From Burkholderia sp. (GTDB taxonomy: Bacteria > Pseudomonadota > Gammaproteobacteria > Burkholderiales > Burkholderiaceae), in the NCBI GenBank assembly GCA_030151225.1, contig JASLEG010000197.1, positions 1 to 13,739 of the forward strand: a DNA stretch of 13,739 nucleotides, read 5' to 3'. Numbering within the stretch: the stretch's first letter is position 1; every line of letters begins with the position of its first letter. The translations under genes and the position numbers were made by a program. Below, in pieces: positions 1 to 6,189 of this stretch. The notes under the pieces are model-generated. The model had not been told where the DNA came from. It saw only the letters and a program-made list of their open reading frames with translations, and did not search any database.

Positions 1-27
1 GGTGCGGTGCCCGGTGGGCACCGCACC
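1..27 (-). terminator. GC-rich hairpin after the LysR gene
   Basis: Bases 1-12 and 16-27 are perfect reverse complements, giving a 12-bp stem around a 3-base loop. The stem begins three bases past the stop codon of the minus-strand LysR gene. Any T-tract on that strand would lie to the left of base 1, outside the window, so an intrinsic terminator is likely but cannot be completed here. Confidence 0.65.
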
Positions 28-30
28 GCA

Positions 31-957
31 TCACGTGTCGATCGTCTGCACGGTGGTGCGGATGCGCACCGATTCCGGCAGATGCTCCTCGAGCATGTTC
101 ACCACGATCCGGGTCTTGGTGGGTACTGGCCGCGTGACGGGCAGCAACGCGTGCAGATCGAAACCCGGCACGGTGTAGTCGGGCAGCAGCTTGACGAGCC
201 GGCCGGAACGCAGGGCATCGAGGCAGACGATTTCCTGCAGCACGCCGATGCCGCCGCCATTGATCAGCAACTGATGGACGGGCCCCCAGTGGCTGATTGT
301 CGTGACGATGTTGATGGGCGTGGCACGCGCCACCTTCGGCGGCTTGAGGAGCCGCAGCTGCCCGTCGGAGAACAGCCCGGCGACGCGGATGAACGGATGC
401 CGCACGAGGTCCGTCGGATCCTCGGGACAACCGTGCGCGGCCACGTAGTCGGGCGAGGCCACCAGCACGCGGCGAATGTGGCCCAGCCGGCGCGCCACGA
501 AGTTGCCGTCGCCGATCTGGCCGAGCCGCAGCGAGATGTCGACGCCTTCCGTGACCGGATCGGTCAGCTCGTCGTTGAGGATCATGTCGATGTAGAGCTG
601 CGGATTCTGCTCGCGGATGATCCCGAGGATCTCGGGCAGCACGATGTCGCCGAGACCGTGCGGCGCGGCGATCCGTATCCGGCCGCGCACGACCTTGTTG
701 CCGAGCGTCACCACCGCGCGCGCCTCGTCGGCGGCATCGAGCACGACCTTGCTCTTCTGGTAAAACAGCGACCCCTCGTCGGTGCACGACACGGCGCGCG
801 TGCTCCGCAGCAGCAATCGCACGCCGAGGTGCTGCTCGAGCCGCTCGATGCGGTCGCTGACCGCGGGCTGCCCGAGGCCGAGATCCTTCGCGGCCCTCGA
901 CAGATTGCCACGTTCGACGACACGCACGAAGATCCGCATAGCGGCCAACAAATCCAT
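31..957 (-). CDS. LysR-family transcriptional regulator
   Basis: A 308-residue protein of normal LysR length. The N-terminal winged helix-turn-helix spans about residues 1-60, with the pattern SRAAKDLGLGQPAVSDRIER at 20-39 forming the helix-turn-helix, followed by a linker helix to about 85. The remainder matches the two-lobed periplasmic-binding-protein-like effector domain (RGRIRIAAP at 91-99 begins it). The start at 957 has a GAGG ribosome site six bases upstream on the minus strand. It is transcribed away from madLM, with 733 bases between the two start codons. LysR proteins often control a divergent neighbour, so malonate uptake is a candidate target, but the sequence does not look like the malonate regulator MdcR as I remember it. 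Family is sure; ligand and target are unknown. Confidence 0.95.
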   Translation of the reverse strand: MDLLAAMRIFVRVVERGNLSRAAKDLGLGQPAVSDRIERLEQHLGVRLLLRSTRAVSCTDEGSLFYQKSKVVLDAADEARAVVTLGNKVVRGRIRIAAPHGLGDIVLPEILGIIREQNPQLYIDMILNDELTDPVTEGVDISLRLGQIGDGNFVARRLGHIRRVLVASPDYVAAHGCPEDPTDLVRHPFIRVAGLFSDGQLRLLKPPKVARATPINIVTTISHWGPVHQLLINGGGIGVLQEIVCLDALRSGRLVKLLPDYTVPGFDLHALLPVTRPVPTKTRIVVNMLEEHLPESVRIRTTVQTIDT

Positions 958-1214
958 GAATACCTCGATATCACGGGACGCAATCCGGCATCCGGCTACC
1001 CGGGGCGCGAGGATTCGATGATTGACACAAGCGCGAATCGCGGCTCACTGCCGCGCGCGACGGCATCCTGGAAAATTCGCCGGCATCACGAACCATTCAC
1101 CGATCACTTAATACAATGAGGGGTGAAGGAAAATCGTCGGAAATCATTCCCCGCACCACTTCCGCGCATTGTCAAGTTTATTCCGTAGCCCGATCCAGAG
1201 GCCCCGGGAACGGG

Positions 1215-1243
1215 ATTCCACGACAAAAAATCGCGCCTGTCAA
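1215..1243 (-). promoter_or_regulatory. Candidate sigma-70 promoter facing the LysR gene
   Basis: Read on the minus strand, a perfect TTGACA (-35; bases 1243-1238) is followed after 17 bases by TGGAAT (-10; bases 1220-1215, four of six consensus positions). It would start transcription near 1208 and give the LysR message a leader of about 250 bases. The -10 is weak, so this is a candidate only. Confidence 0.35.
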
Positions 1244-1356
1244 CAAAGTGCCATTAATTACAATTCAAAATTGGCGAGCGCTCCGCGAGCCGCCCCGTTC
1301 GACCGAATTCCGGATCGAGACATTATGAAAATCGAATATCGGATGCCATGAATTAC

Positions 1357-1381
1357 CGAATCCGGCGATTTTCCGGATTCG
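1357..1381. promoter_or_regulatory. Perfect 9-7-9 inverted repeat, likely operator
   Basis: CGAATCCGG (1357-1365) and CCGGATTCG (1373-1381) are exact reverse complements separated by seven bases. The site lies 310 bases before madL and 400 bases before the LysR gene. No T-run follows on either strand, so a protein-binding site is more likely than a terminator. Related CCGGAT words occur nearby at 1311-1316 and, inverted (ATCCGG), at 1557-1562. Confidence 0.5.
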
Positions 1382-1690
1382 TCTTCGATGCACACCATAA
1401 CAGAAAGGTTTCCCACGCCGGCTGCAATGCATCGTCGCCATCCGGACGATTTCATTCACCGGCCTCGCGACGCACCGTTGCCAGCCAATCGAAAGATTCG
1501 CCCCGGCCGGCATTGCCGATCCCACTGAATCGCCGGAGCAACTTCATAAATGCGCGATCCGGCGAGGCATAGACTGTTCGCACCGCCGGCTCCGGCCGCG
1601 CGGCCATCCCACCCGAGAACGCGTTCGCAGCGACGAACCGCCGGGCGGCGGCCCCGGCCGCCGATACGTCCTATCAGACAGGAGACAAGC

Positions 1691-2074
1691 ATGATCATCT
1701 ATGGAACGGCGCTGCTCGCGTTCTGCCATCTGGCCGGCCTCTTTCTCGGCGACCTGCTGGGCGCCGCAATCGGCGTGAAGACCAACGTGGGCGGAGTGGG
1801 CATCGCCATGCTGCTGCTCATCGTGCTGCGCATCTGGCTGCACCGCCGCGGCTGGCTTCCGAAGGAATCCGAAGCGGGCGTGACCTTCTGGGGCGCCATG
1901 TACATCCCCGTGGTGGTGGCGATGGCCGCCAACCAGAACGTGGTGGCCGCGCTCAAGGGCGGCCCGGTGGCGCTGCTCGCCGCGCTCGGCGCGGTGGCCG
2001 TGTGCGCCTGCTGCATCGCGGTGCTCTCGCGCCTGGGTCACGACGATTCGTCGCTCGTGCCGGTCGGCCAGTAA
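1691..2074 (+). CDS. madL: Malonate transporter subunit MadL
   Basis: A 127-residue membrane protein recognised as MadL, the small subunit of the sodium-dependent malonate importer MadLM described in Malonomonas rubra and found with malonate decarboxylase genes in many proteobacteria. Hydrophobic segments lie near residues 4-28, 34-50, 66-82 and 90-113. The conserved-looking segment GVKTNVGGVGIAM (28-40) lies between the first two. The start is fixed by a GGAGA ribosome site six bases upstream of ATG at 1691; an in-frame ATG upstream at 1550 lacks one and would add a proline/arginine-rich non-membrane extension. It is followed after 12 bases by madM, clearly as an operon. Neither subunit is expected to work alone. 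Confidence 0.9.
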   Translation: MIIYGTALLAFCHLAGLFLGDLLGAAIGVKTNVGGVGIAMLLLIVLRIWLHRRGWLPKESEAGVTFWGAMYIPVVVAMAANQNVVAALKGGPVALLAALGAVAVCACCIAVLSRLGHDDSSLVPVGQ

Positions 2075-2086
2075 GCGGAGGCGCAG

Positions 2087-2854
2087 ATGATCTCCATGCT
2101 CGAGAAGAACGTCGCGCACAACGGCCTGGTGGCCGCCTTCCTGCTGGTGGGCATCGTGATGTGGGTGTCGATGATGCTGTCGAAGACCCTCACGCGCGGT
2201 CGCGTGCACGGCTCCGCGTTCGCGATCCTGATCGGCCTCGCGCTCGCCTACGTGGGCGGCGTGGTCACCCACGGCGAGAAGGGCCTGGCCGACGTGTCGC
2301 TGTTCGCCGGCATCGGCGTGATGGGCGGCGCGATGCTGCGCGACTTCGCGATCGTCGCCACCGCCTTCGAGGTGCAGGCTTCCGAGGCGCGCCGGGCCGG
2401 GCTGATCGGCGCGGTGTCGCTGCTGCTCGGCACGGTGCTGCCGTTCATCGTCGGCGCGCTGGTGGCGCGGGCCTTCGGCTATACCGATGCCGTCAGCATG
2501 ACCACCATCGGCGCGGGTGCGGTGACCTACATCGTGGGGCCGGTGACGGGCGCGGCGATCGGCGCGAGCTCGGACGTGATCGCGCTGAGCATCGCCACCG
2601 GGCTGCTGAAGGCGATCATCGTGATGATCGGCACGCCGCTCGCGGCCGGCTTCCTGGGCCTGCGCACGCCGCGCTCGGCGATGATCTTCGGCGGCCTGGC
2701 CGGCACCGTGAGCGGCGTGACGGCCGGCCTCGCGGCCACCGACCGGCGCCTGGTGCCGTACGGCGCGCTGATCTCCACCTTCCATACCGGCGTGGGCTGC
2801 CTGCTCGGGCCGTCGGTGCTGTTCTTCGCCACCCGCGCGATCGTCGGCGCCTGA
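2087..2854 (+). CDS. madM: Malonate transporter subunit MadM
   Basis: A 255-residue polytopic membrane protein matching MadM, the large subunit of the MadLM malonate:Na+ symporter. Hydrophobic segments cluster around residues 12-32, 42-60, 70-92, 104-130, 136-170, 172-192 and 198-216, with a final one at 224-250. Glycine-rich stretches such as FAGIGVMGGAM (73-83) and TTIGAGAVTYIVGPVTGAAI (139-158) are typical of the family. A GGAG ribosome site lies between the madL stop and this ATG, 12 bases downstream of madL. The expected metabolic partners, a malonate decarboxylase gene set, are not present in the window, so imported malonate (or a related dicarboxylate) must be handled by genes elsewhere. 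Substrate is inferred from family only. Confidence 0.9.
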   Translation: MISMLEKNVAHNGLVAAFLLVGIVMWVSMMLSKTLTRGRVHGSAFAILIGLALAYVGGVVTHGEKGLADVSLFAGIGVMGGAMLRDFAIVATAFEVQASEARRAGLIGAVSLLLGTVLPFIVGALVARAFGYTDAVSMTTIGAGAVTYIVGPVTGAAIGASSDVIALSIATGLLKAIIVMIGTPLAAGFLGLRTPRSAMIFGGLAGTVSGVTAGLAATDRRLVPYGALISTFHTGVGCLLGPSVLFFATRAIVGA

Positions 2855-2913
2855 TCCGCCGCACGCGGAGCGCGGCGCGGGCCACCCGGTCCGCGCCCGC
2901 CCGGCTTCCCGCC

Positions 2914-3384
2914 ATGCTCCTCGCCGCCTCCCCCCTGCCGCCGCTGCACCGCCCGCTGCCCGCCCGCGAGCGGCGCGACCTGCAACTGAAACACCATCTC
3001 GCGCTGGCCCGCCTGCACGACGCCTGCCGCGAACCGGCCCCGCTCGCGCTGCTCGCCAACGTCGCGCGGCTGGCGCTGGCGCTGCGCGGAACGGCGGGCG
3101 TGGCGGATCCGCGCGCGCTGTGCCGCGACGCCGAGGCCGCGCTCGAGGCCACCTACCTGCGTGGCGCGCCCTATCGGCTCGACGCGGCCGCGCGCGCCAC
3201 GCTCGAACGCCTGCTGGCCGTGCACGACGCCCAGCTCGAGGCGGTCACGGCCGGCCGCTATCTCGACGCATGGCGCACCGTGCGCACCCGCAATGCCGAG
3301 CCGGCGCGTCGCGCGATGAAAACGATCTCGATGCCCGATTCCCCGCGCAAATCACCCGATTTCGCCATCCGGCCGCTCGTTTAA
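2914..3384 (+). CDS. Uncharacterised 156-residue protein downstream of madM
   Basis: Not firmly recognised. The frame follows madM by 59 bases on the same strand with the local high-GC coding pattern, and uses the only in-frame start between the madM stop and the coding body, although no good ribosome site precedes it. The protein is predicted helical and soluble, with no signal peptide. Residues 23-130 show the pattern LQLKHHLALARL (23-34), LLANVARLALAL (46-57), RLLAVHDAQLEAVT (99-112) and YLDAWRTVRTRNA (116-128). From memory this order (L-K-x-H, L-x-N, HDAQL) resembles a short protein family found in Burkholderia and Bordetella phages and prophages, but I cannot confirm it. The C-terminus beyond 135 looks disordered. 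It is also possible that the frame is a spurious GC-driven ORF. Confidence 0.55.
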   Translation: MLLAASPLPPLHRPLPARERRDLQLKHHLALARLHDACREPAPLALLANVARLALALRGTAGVADPRALCRDAEAALEATYLRGAPYRLDAAARATLERLLAVHDAQLEAVTAGRYLDAWRTVRTRNAEPARRAMKTISMPDSPRKSPDFAIRPLV

Positions 3385-3861
3385 ATCGCGACGGACGCAT
3401 TGCGGACGATTTTTCCGCCGCACTCGAATACAGACCTGTATCGCCCGGCATTCGAATTCGATTCGAATCGTCCGATAAAATAATTCCATAAATTCACGCA
3501 ACACCATTCACCATCGCGAGGCAATCGCGCAGCGTGAATTTCGCTTCCGATCCTTTCGGTGCGCCCTGCCCGTCCCGCACAAGCCACGCCCCGCCTGCAC
3601 GGGCGGACGCAACACATTCTTTCGTTTTGCTTACCGTTTTTAAAAATCACACCTGCGAATTAAACGAACTGTGTAATATCCGTTTCGATATGGCGAGGGG
3701 CGCGAGGCAAAGCCACCCGTCACGGCGGATAGCGATGACGAGACCGAAAATCGGAATTTTCTAGTCATTGATGATCGCCGACAAAATCGGATCGGGCGTT
3801 TTTTCCGGGAACGGAATGACACGCCGGCATTCAGATAAGAGCACGGGGCTAGAACAACACG
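3385..3861. other. AT-richer intergenic region with dyads
   Basis: These 477 bases between the 2914 gene and the AraC regulator carry no convincing coding frame. Composition drops to AT-rich runs around 3620-3680, including the palindromic TTTTTAAAAA at 3637-3646, and a TAATAT at 3674-3679 could be a -10 element but has no matching -35. Dyad sequences cluster at 3428-3470, and a smaller one, GAAAAT/ATTTTC, sits at 3746-3761, about 100 bases before the AraC start. Confidence 0.6.
3428..3470. promoter_or_regulatory. Cluster of palindromes, possible operator
   Basis: ATACAG-AC-CTGTAT (3428-3441) is a perfect interrupted palindrome. Just downstream, the self-complementary octamer ATTCGAAT occurs twice (3450-3457 and 3461-3468), spaced 11 bases, or about one helical turn; the second lies within the 12-bp palindrome CGATTCGAATCG (3459-3470). 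The region is non-coding and lies about 400 bases before the AraC gene. A regulator-binding site is inferred. Confidence 0.4.
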
Positions 3862-4917
3862 ATGAGTACCATTTCCGAGGGCCTGAGTTACCGTTTTTCC
3901 ACCGCCTATGCGCCGGCACACGAGCGCTTCGACGTCTGGCGCGAGGATACCGGTGCGCTGTTCGACATCGGCATGCTCGAGGAGCAGCGGGTGCCGTACG
4001 ATTCGCAGTTCGATTTCACCCTGCTCGACCAGATCATGTTCGGCGGGCGCCACTGGCTGAACCCAGATCATCAGGTCGAGCACGCGATGAGCCGCTCGGC
4101 GCAGCGGATCCGTTCCGACGGGCTCGACGGCTACTACCTGCAGCTGCAGATCACCGAGACGCTGTCCGGCACGGCCGGCAGCCTGTCGATGCACGTCGGC
4201 CCCGGCGAGATCTGCCTGCTCGACCTCGCCGCCCCGTTCGATCTGAAGGTGACCACCGGCGACACCATCTGCATGGTGATTCCGCGCGACCTGCTGCCGG
4301 CCGGCGCGGCGTCGCTGCACGGGCGCACGCTCAAGCACGGCATGGGCGCGATGCTCGCCGACTATCTGCGATCACTGCGCCGGAACATGCCGCAACTGGC
4401 CGGCGCCGAGATGCCGTACGCGGTGCAGGCCTCCAAGAACATGCTCGTGGCCTGCCTCGCGCCGGGCATCGAATCGATGAAGCAGGCCGAGACCGAGCTC
4501 GACGCGATGTTCGTGAACCGCGTGAAGGACTACATCGAGCAGCATCTGCTGTCGCCCGACCTGAACCCGGACCGCATCTGCAAGGCGATGGGCATCTCGC
4601 GCTCGAAACTGTACCGGCTGTTCGAGCCGACCGGCGGGGTGGCGCGGCTGATCCAGCACAAGCGCCTGCATCGCGCGCGCAACGTGCTGATCGATCCGCT
4701 CGCGCGGCGCATGCGCATCTCGGAGGTGGCATGGCGGCACGGCTTCGTCAACGAGAAGCACTTCAGCCGGCTGTTCAAGGATAAGTTCGGCTGCACGCCG
4801 AGCGAGATCGCCGCGCGCGAATTCCAGCGCGGCTCGCGTTATGCGAACGCGCCGGCCGACCAGATCGTGGCCGCCACCAACTTCAGCGAGTGGATGCGCG
4901 CGTTCGTGACGATGTGA
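3862..4917 (+). CDS. AraC-family transcriptional regulator
   Basis: A 351-residue regulator. The C-terminal AraC/XylS DNA-binding domain occupies about residues 218-320: the first helix-turn-helix is around LNPDRICKAMGISRSKLYRL (234-253) and the second around MRISEVAWRHGFVNEKHFSR (284-303), ending in the family-typical FKDKFGCTPSE (305-315). Residues 15-200 fit the AraC-binding-like sensor domain found in about 320-350-residue members, with the cupin-like turn HVGPGEICLLDLAAPF at 111-126. The start at 3862 is the first ATG in frame; the ribosome site is weak. It converges on the lipoprotein genes with a 64-base spacer and has a 477-base upstream region with dyads, fitting autoregulation. Ligand and target genes cannot be told from sequence. 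Confidence 0.93.
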   Translation: MSTISEGLSYRFSTAYAPAHERFDVWREDTGALFDIGMLEEQRVPYDSQFDFTLLDQIMFGGRHWLNPDHQVEHAMSRSAQRIRSDGLDGYYLQLQITETLSGTAGSLSMHVGPGEICLLDLAAPFDLKVTTGDTICMVIPRDLLPAGAASLHGRTLKHGMGAMLADYLRSLRRNMPQLAGAEMPYAVQASKNMLVACLAPGIESMKQAETELDAMFVNRVKDYIEQHLLSPDLNPDRICKAMGISRSKLYRLFEPTGGVARLIQHKRLHRARNVLIDPLARRMRISEVAWRHGFVNEKHFSRLFKDKFGCTPSEIAAREFQRGSRYANAPADQIVAATNFSEWMRAFVTM

Positions 4918-4925
4918 TGTGAAGT

Positions 4926-4973
4926 GCAAGGGGGCGACTCGCGCCGCGCCCTTGCGGAATCGACGGCGCCCCC
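4926..4973. terminator. Possible shared terminator between convergent genes
   Basis: In the 64-base spacer between the AraC stop and the lipoprotein stop, GCAAGGG (4926-4932) pairs with CCCTTGC (4949-4955). An alternative pairing is GGGGGCG (4930-4936) with CGCCCCC (4967-4973). There is no T-run on either strand, so this is a weak or Rho-aided terminator at best. Confidence 0.4.
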
Positions 4974-4981
4974 GGCCTGCC

Positions 4982-5989
4982 TCAGTTCTGCAGGAGCGGA
5001 TTCAGCGTCGTGCACATGAAGCCGGTGCAGTTCTTCGCCGCCAGATAGACCGAGACGATCACGGGCGTGCTCGTGCCGAACGCGAGATCACCGAAATACG
5101 CATTGCCCTGCGCGCCGAGCGTGTTCGACTGCGTGACGAACGCGGCGCTGGTGGTCTGCTGCGTGGCGGACTGGAACGTGAAGGTGGGCGACTGCGTCTG
5201 GTCCTTGAAGTAGACCGCCACCGTGCTCGAACCGAACACCTGCTCGCCCTTGGCGCGATAGCCGCGCGCGCCCTCGGCATTGGCCTGGGTGATGAAGTCG
5301 CCCGACGTGGTGGCCGCGGCCGGCGCCTCGTAGGCATAGGTCGCGCTCGACGCGGCGTTCTTCATGTACAGGTTCAGCGAGCTGCCGCCGATCGAGAACG
5401 GCCCCACGAACCAGTAGCCCGACTGACCCTGCGCATTGGCCTGGGTCAGGAAGGCGTCGCCGCTCGCGCTGCTCGACTGGAACTGGTACGCGTAGGTGGC
5501 CGACGCGCCGTCGTTGCGATACAGCGTGCCGTAGGTCAGGCCGCCGTCGTAGCGAAAGCCCCGCGCGCCTTCCGCGTTCAGCTGCGTGAGCGTGTCGGCC
5601 TGCGTGCTCGGCGTGGCCGGCAGCTCGTAGGTATAGGTGCCGGCCGAACCGTCGTTGACGAACACCGAGTGGATCGCGCCGTCGCCCGAATAGAATTCGT
5701 CGGCGAGGTAACGGAAGCCCTTCGCGCCTTCCGCGTTGAGCTGCGTGAGGAAGCTCGCGGCATCGGAAGCCGGCGCGAGCGCCTCGAAGCGCGCGGTCTG
5801 CGTGCTGCCGCTGCCGGTGGAGCCGCTGCTCGATCCGGTACCGGTGCCGGTGCCGCCGGTGCTGCCGGAGGTGGACGTCGAGCCCGACGAGGTGGAAGAC
5901 GATGCGGATGACGAAGTAGGGTTGTCGTCCCCGCCGCATGCGGACAGGACGAAACAGGCGAACACGGCCAACGCGGCTGCTTTTTTCAT
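4982..5989 (-). CDS. Lipoprotein with five tandem ~50-residue repeats
   Basis: A 335-residue lipoprotein. The start at 5989 is chosen because a GAGG ribosome site precedes it and the signal peptide begins there, with lipobox LSAC and Cys18 as the lipidated residue; the next residue is Gly, which favours outer-membrane sorting. Residues 25-64 are a Ser/Thr/Gly-only linker. The body is five repeats starting near residues 65, 118, 165, 217 and 269. Each has a Tyr/Phe-rich strand (such as TYTYEL, TYAYQF), a spacer, then F-L-T-Q-x-N-A-x-G-A-x-G-(F/Y) at 80, 133, 180, 232 and 284, then a turn and a second strand (VYFKD in unit 4). Strand order and the N-x-x-G-A-x-G-(W/Y) core recall DUF4177, so a five-fold array of that small fold is my inference. 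The last unit adds a Cys pair (C331-x4-C336 pattern near the end, in CTGFMC) and ends without it being part of the repeat. Function is unknown. Confidence 0.88.
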   Translation of the reverse strand: MKKAAALAVFACFVLSACGGDDNPTSSSASSSTSSGSTSTSGSTGGTGTGTGSSSGSTGSGSTQTARFEALAPASDAASFLTQLNAEGAKGFRYLADEFYSGDGAIHSVFVNDGSAGTYTYELPATPSTQADTLTQLNAEGARGFRYDGGLTYGTLYRNDGASATYAYQFQSSSASGDAFLTQANAQGQSGYWFVGPFSIGGSSLNLYMKNAASSATYAYEAPAAATTSGDFITQANAEGARGYRAKGEQVFGSSTVAVYFKDQTQSPTFTFQSATQQTTSAAFVTQSNTLGAQGNAYFGDLAFGTSTPVIVSVYLAAKNCTGFMCTTLNPLLQN

Positions 5990-6078
5990 GGCGACCTCGA
6001 AAAATGAATCGTGGTGACGCTGAGAACGACGCGAGAAACGCGGGCCGCCCGCATCGCATCGAGGCGAGCGTGGCGGAC

Positions 6079-6106
6079 CGCGCGGCGACAGCAAGGCCGC
6101 CGCGCG
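6079..6106 (-). terminator. Hairpin downstream of the CsgG-like gene
   Basis: A perfect 9-bp GC stem with a 10-base loop lies 83 bases past the stop of the minus-strand CsgG-like gene. There is no T-tract after it, so it may terminate weakly, stabilise the message end, or do neither. Confidence 0.3.
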
Positions 6107-6158
6107 TCAGGAGGATGCAGCTATTGCGGGTGATGCGACTGCAGGTGAAGCGATGAAG

Positions 6159-6182
6159 CGGTGATACGGTGATACGGTGATG
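6159..6182. repeat. Three-copy 8-base tandem repeat
   Basis: CGGTGATA occurs at 6159-6166 and 6167-6174, followed by CGGTGATG at 6175-6182. It lies 7 bases from the stop of the CsgG-like gene and about 170 bases before the repeat lipoprotein start. Such an array can change length by slippage, but it is outside coding sequence. Confidence 0.7.
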
Positions 6183-6189
6183 CGATGGA

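Larger units (their letters stand above)
958..1690. other. Long AT-richer divergent intergenic region
   Basis: This 733-base gap between the LysR and madL start codons has clearly lower GC than the flanking genes. The short open frames in it lack ribosome sites and recognisable protein features. It holds a candidate minus-strand promoter (1215-1243) and a strong 9-7-9 dyad (1357-1381). I found no RNA gene or riboswitch that I could recognise. Confidence 0.7.
5990..6189. other. Intergenic region between two lipoprotein genes
   Basis: This 200-base spacer carries a perfect 9-bp hairpin (CGCGCGGCG at 6079-6087, CGCCGCGCG at 6098-6106, loop of 10) downstream of the CsgG-like gene on the minus strand, without a T-run, and an 8-base tandem repeat at 6159-6182. 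No gene is apparent. Its promoter, if the downstream lipoprotein has its own, is not recognisable. Confidence 0.5.

Noticed and set aside
31..957. Naming the LysR gene mdcR
   Set aside because: Its N-terminal sequence does not resemble MdcR as I remember it, and it is 733 bases from madL; only position suggests a link.
1022..1050. Plus-strand promoter from TTGACA at 1022-1027
   Set aside because: No acceptable -10 sequence occurs 16-18 bases downstream.
7..1119. A 370-residue plus-strand frame over the LysR gene
   Set aside because: It is antisense to a full-length LysR protein with intact motifs.
1544..2785. A 413-residue open frame on the minus strand over madLM
   Set aside because: It is a shadow of madL and madM, highly charged and His/Arg-rich, without recognisable motifs; the plus-strand genes have ribosome sites and known families.
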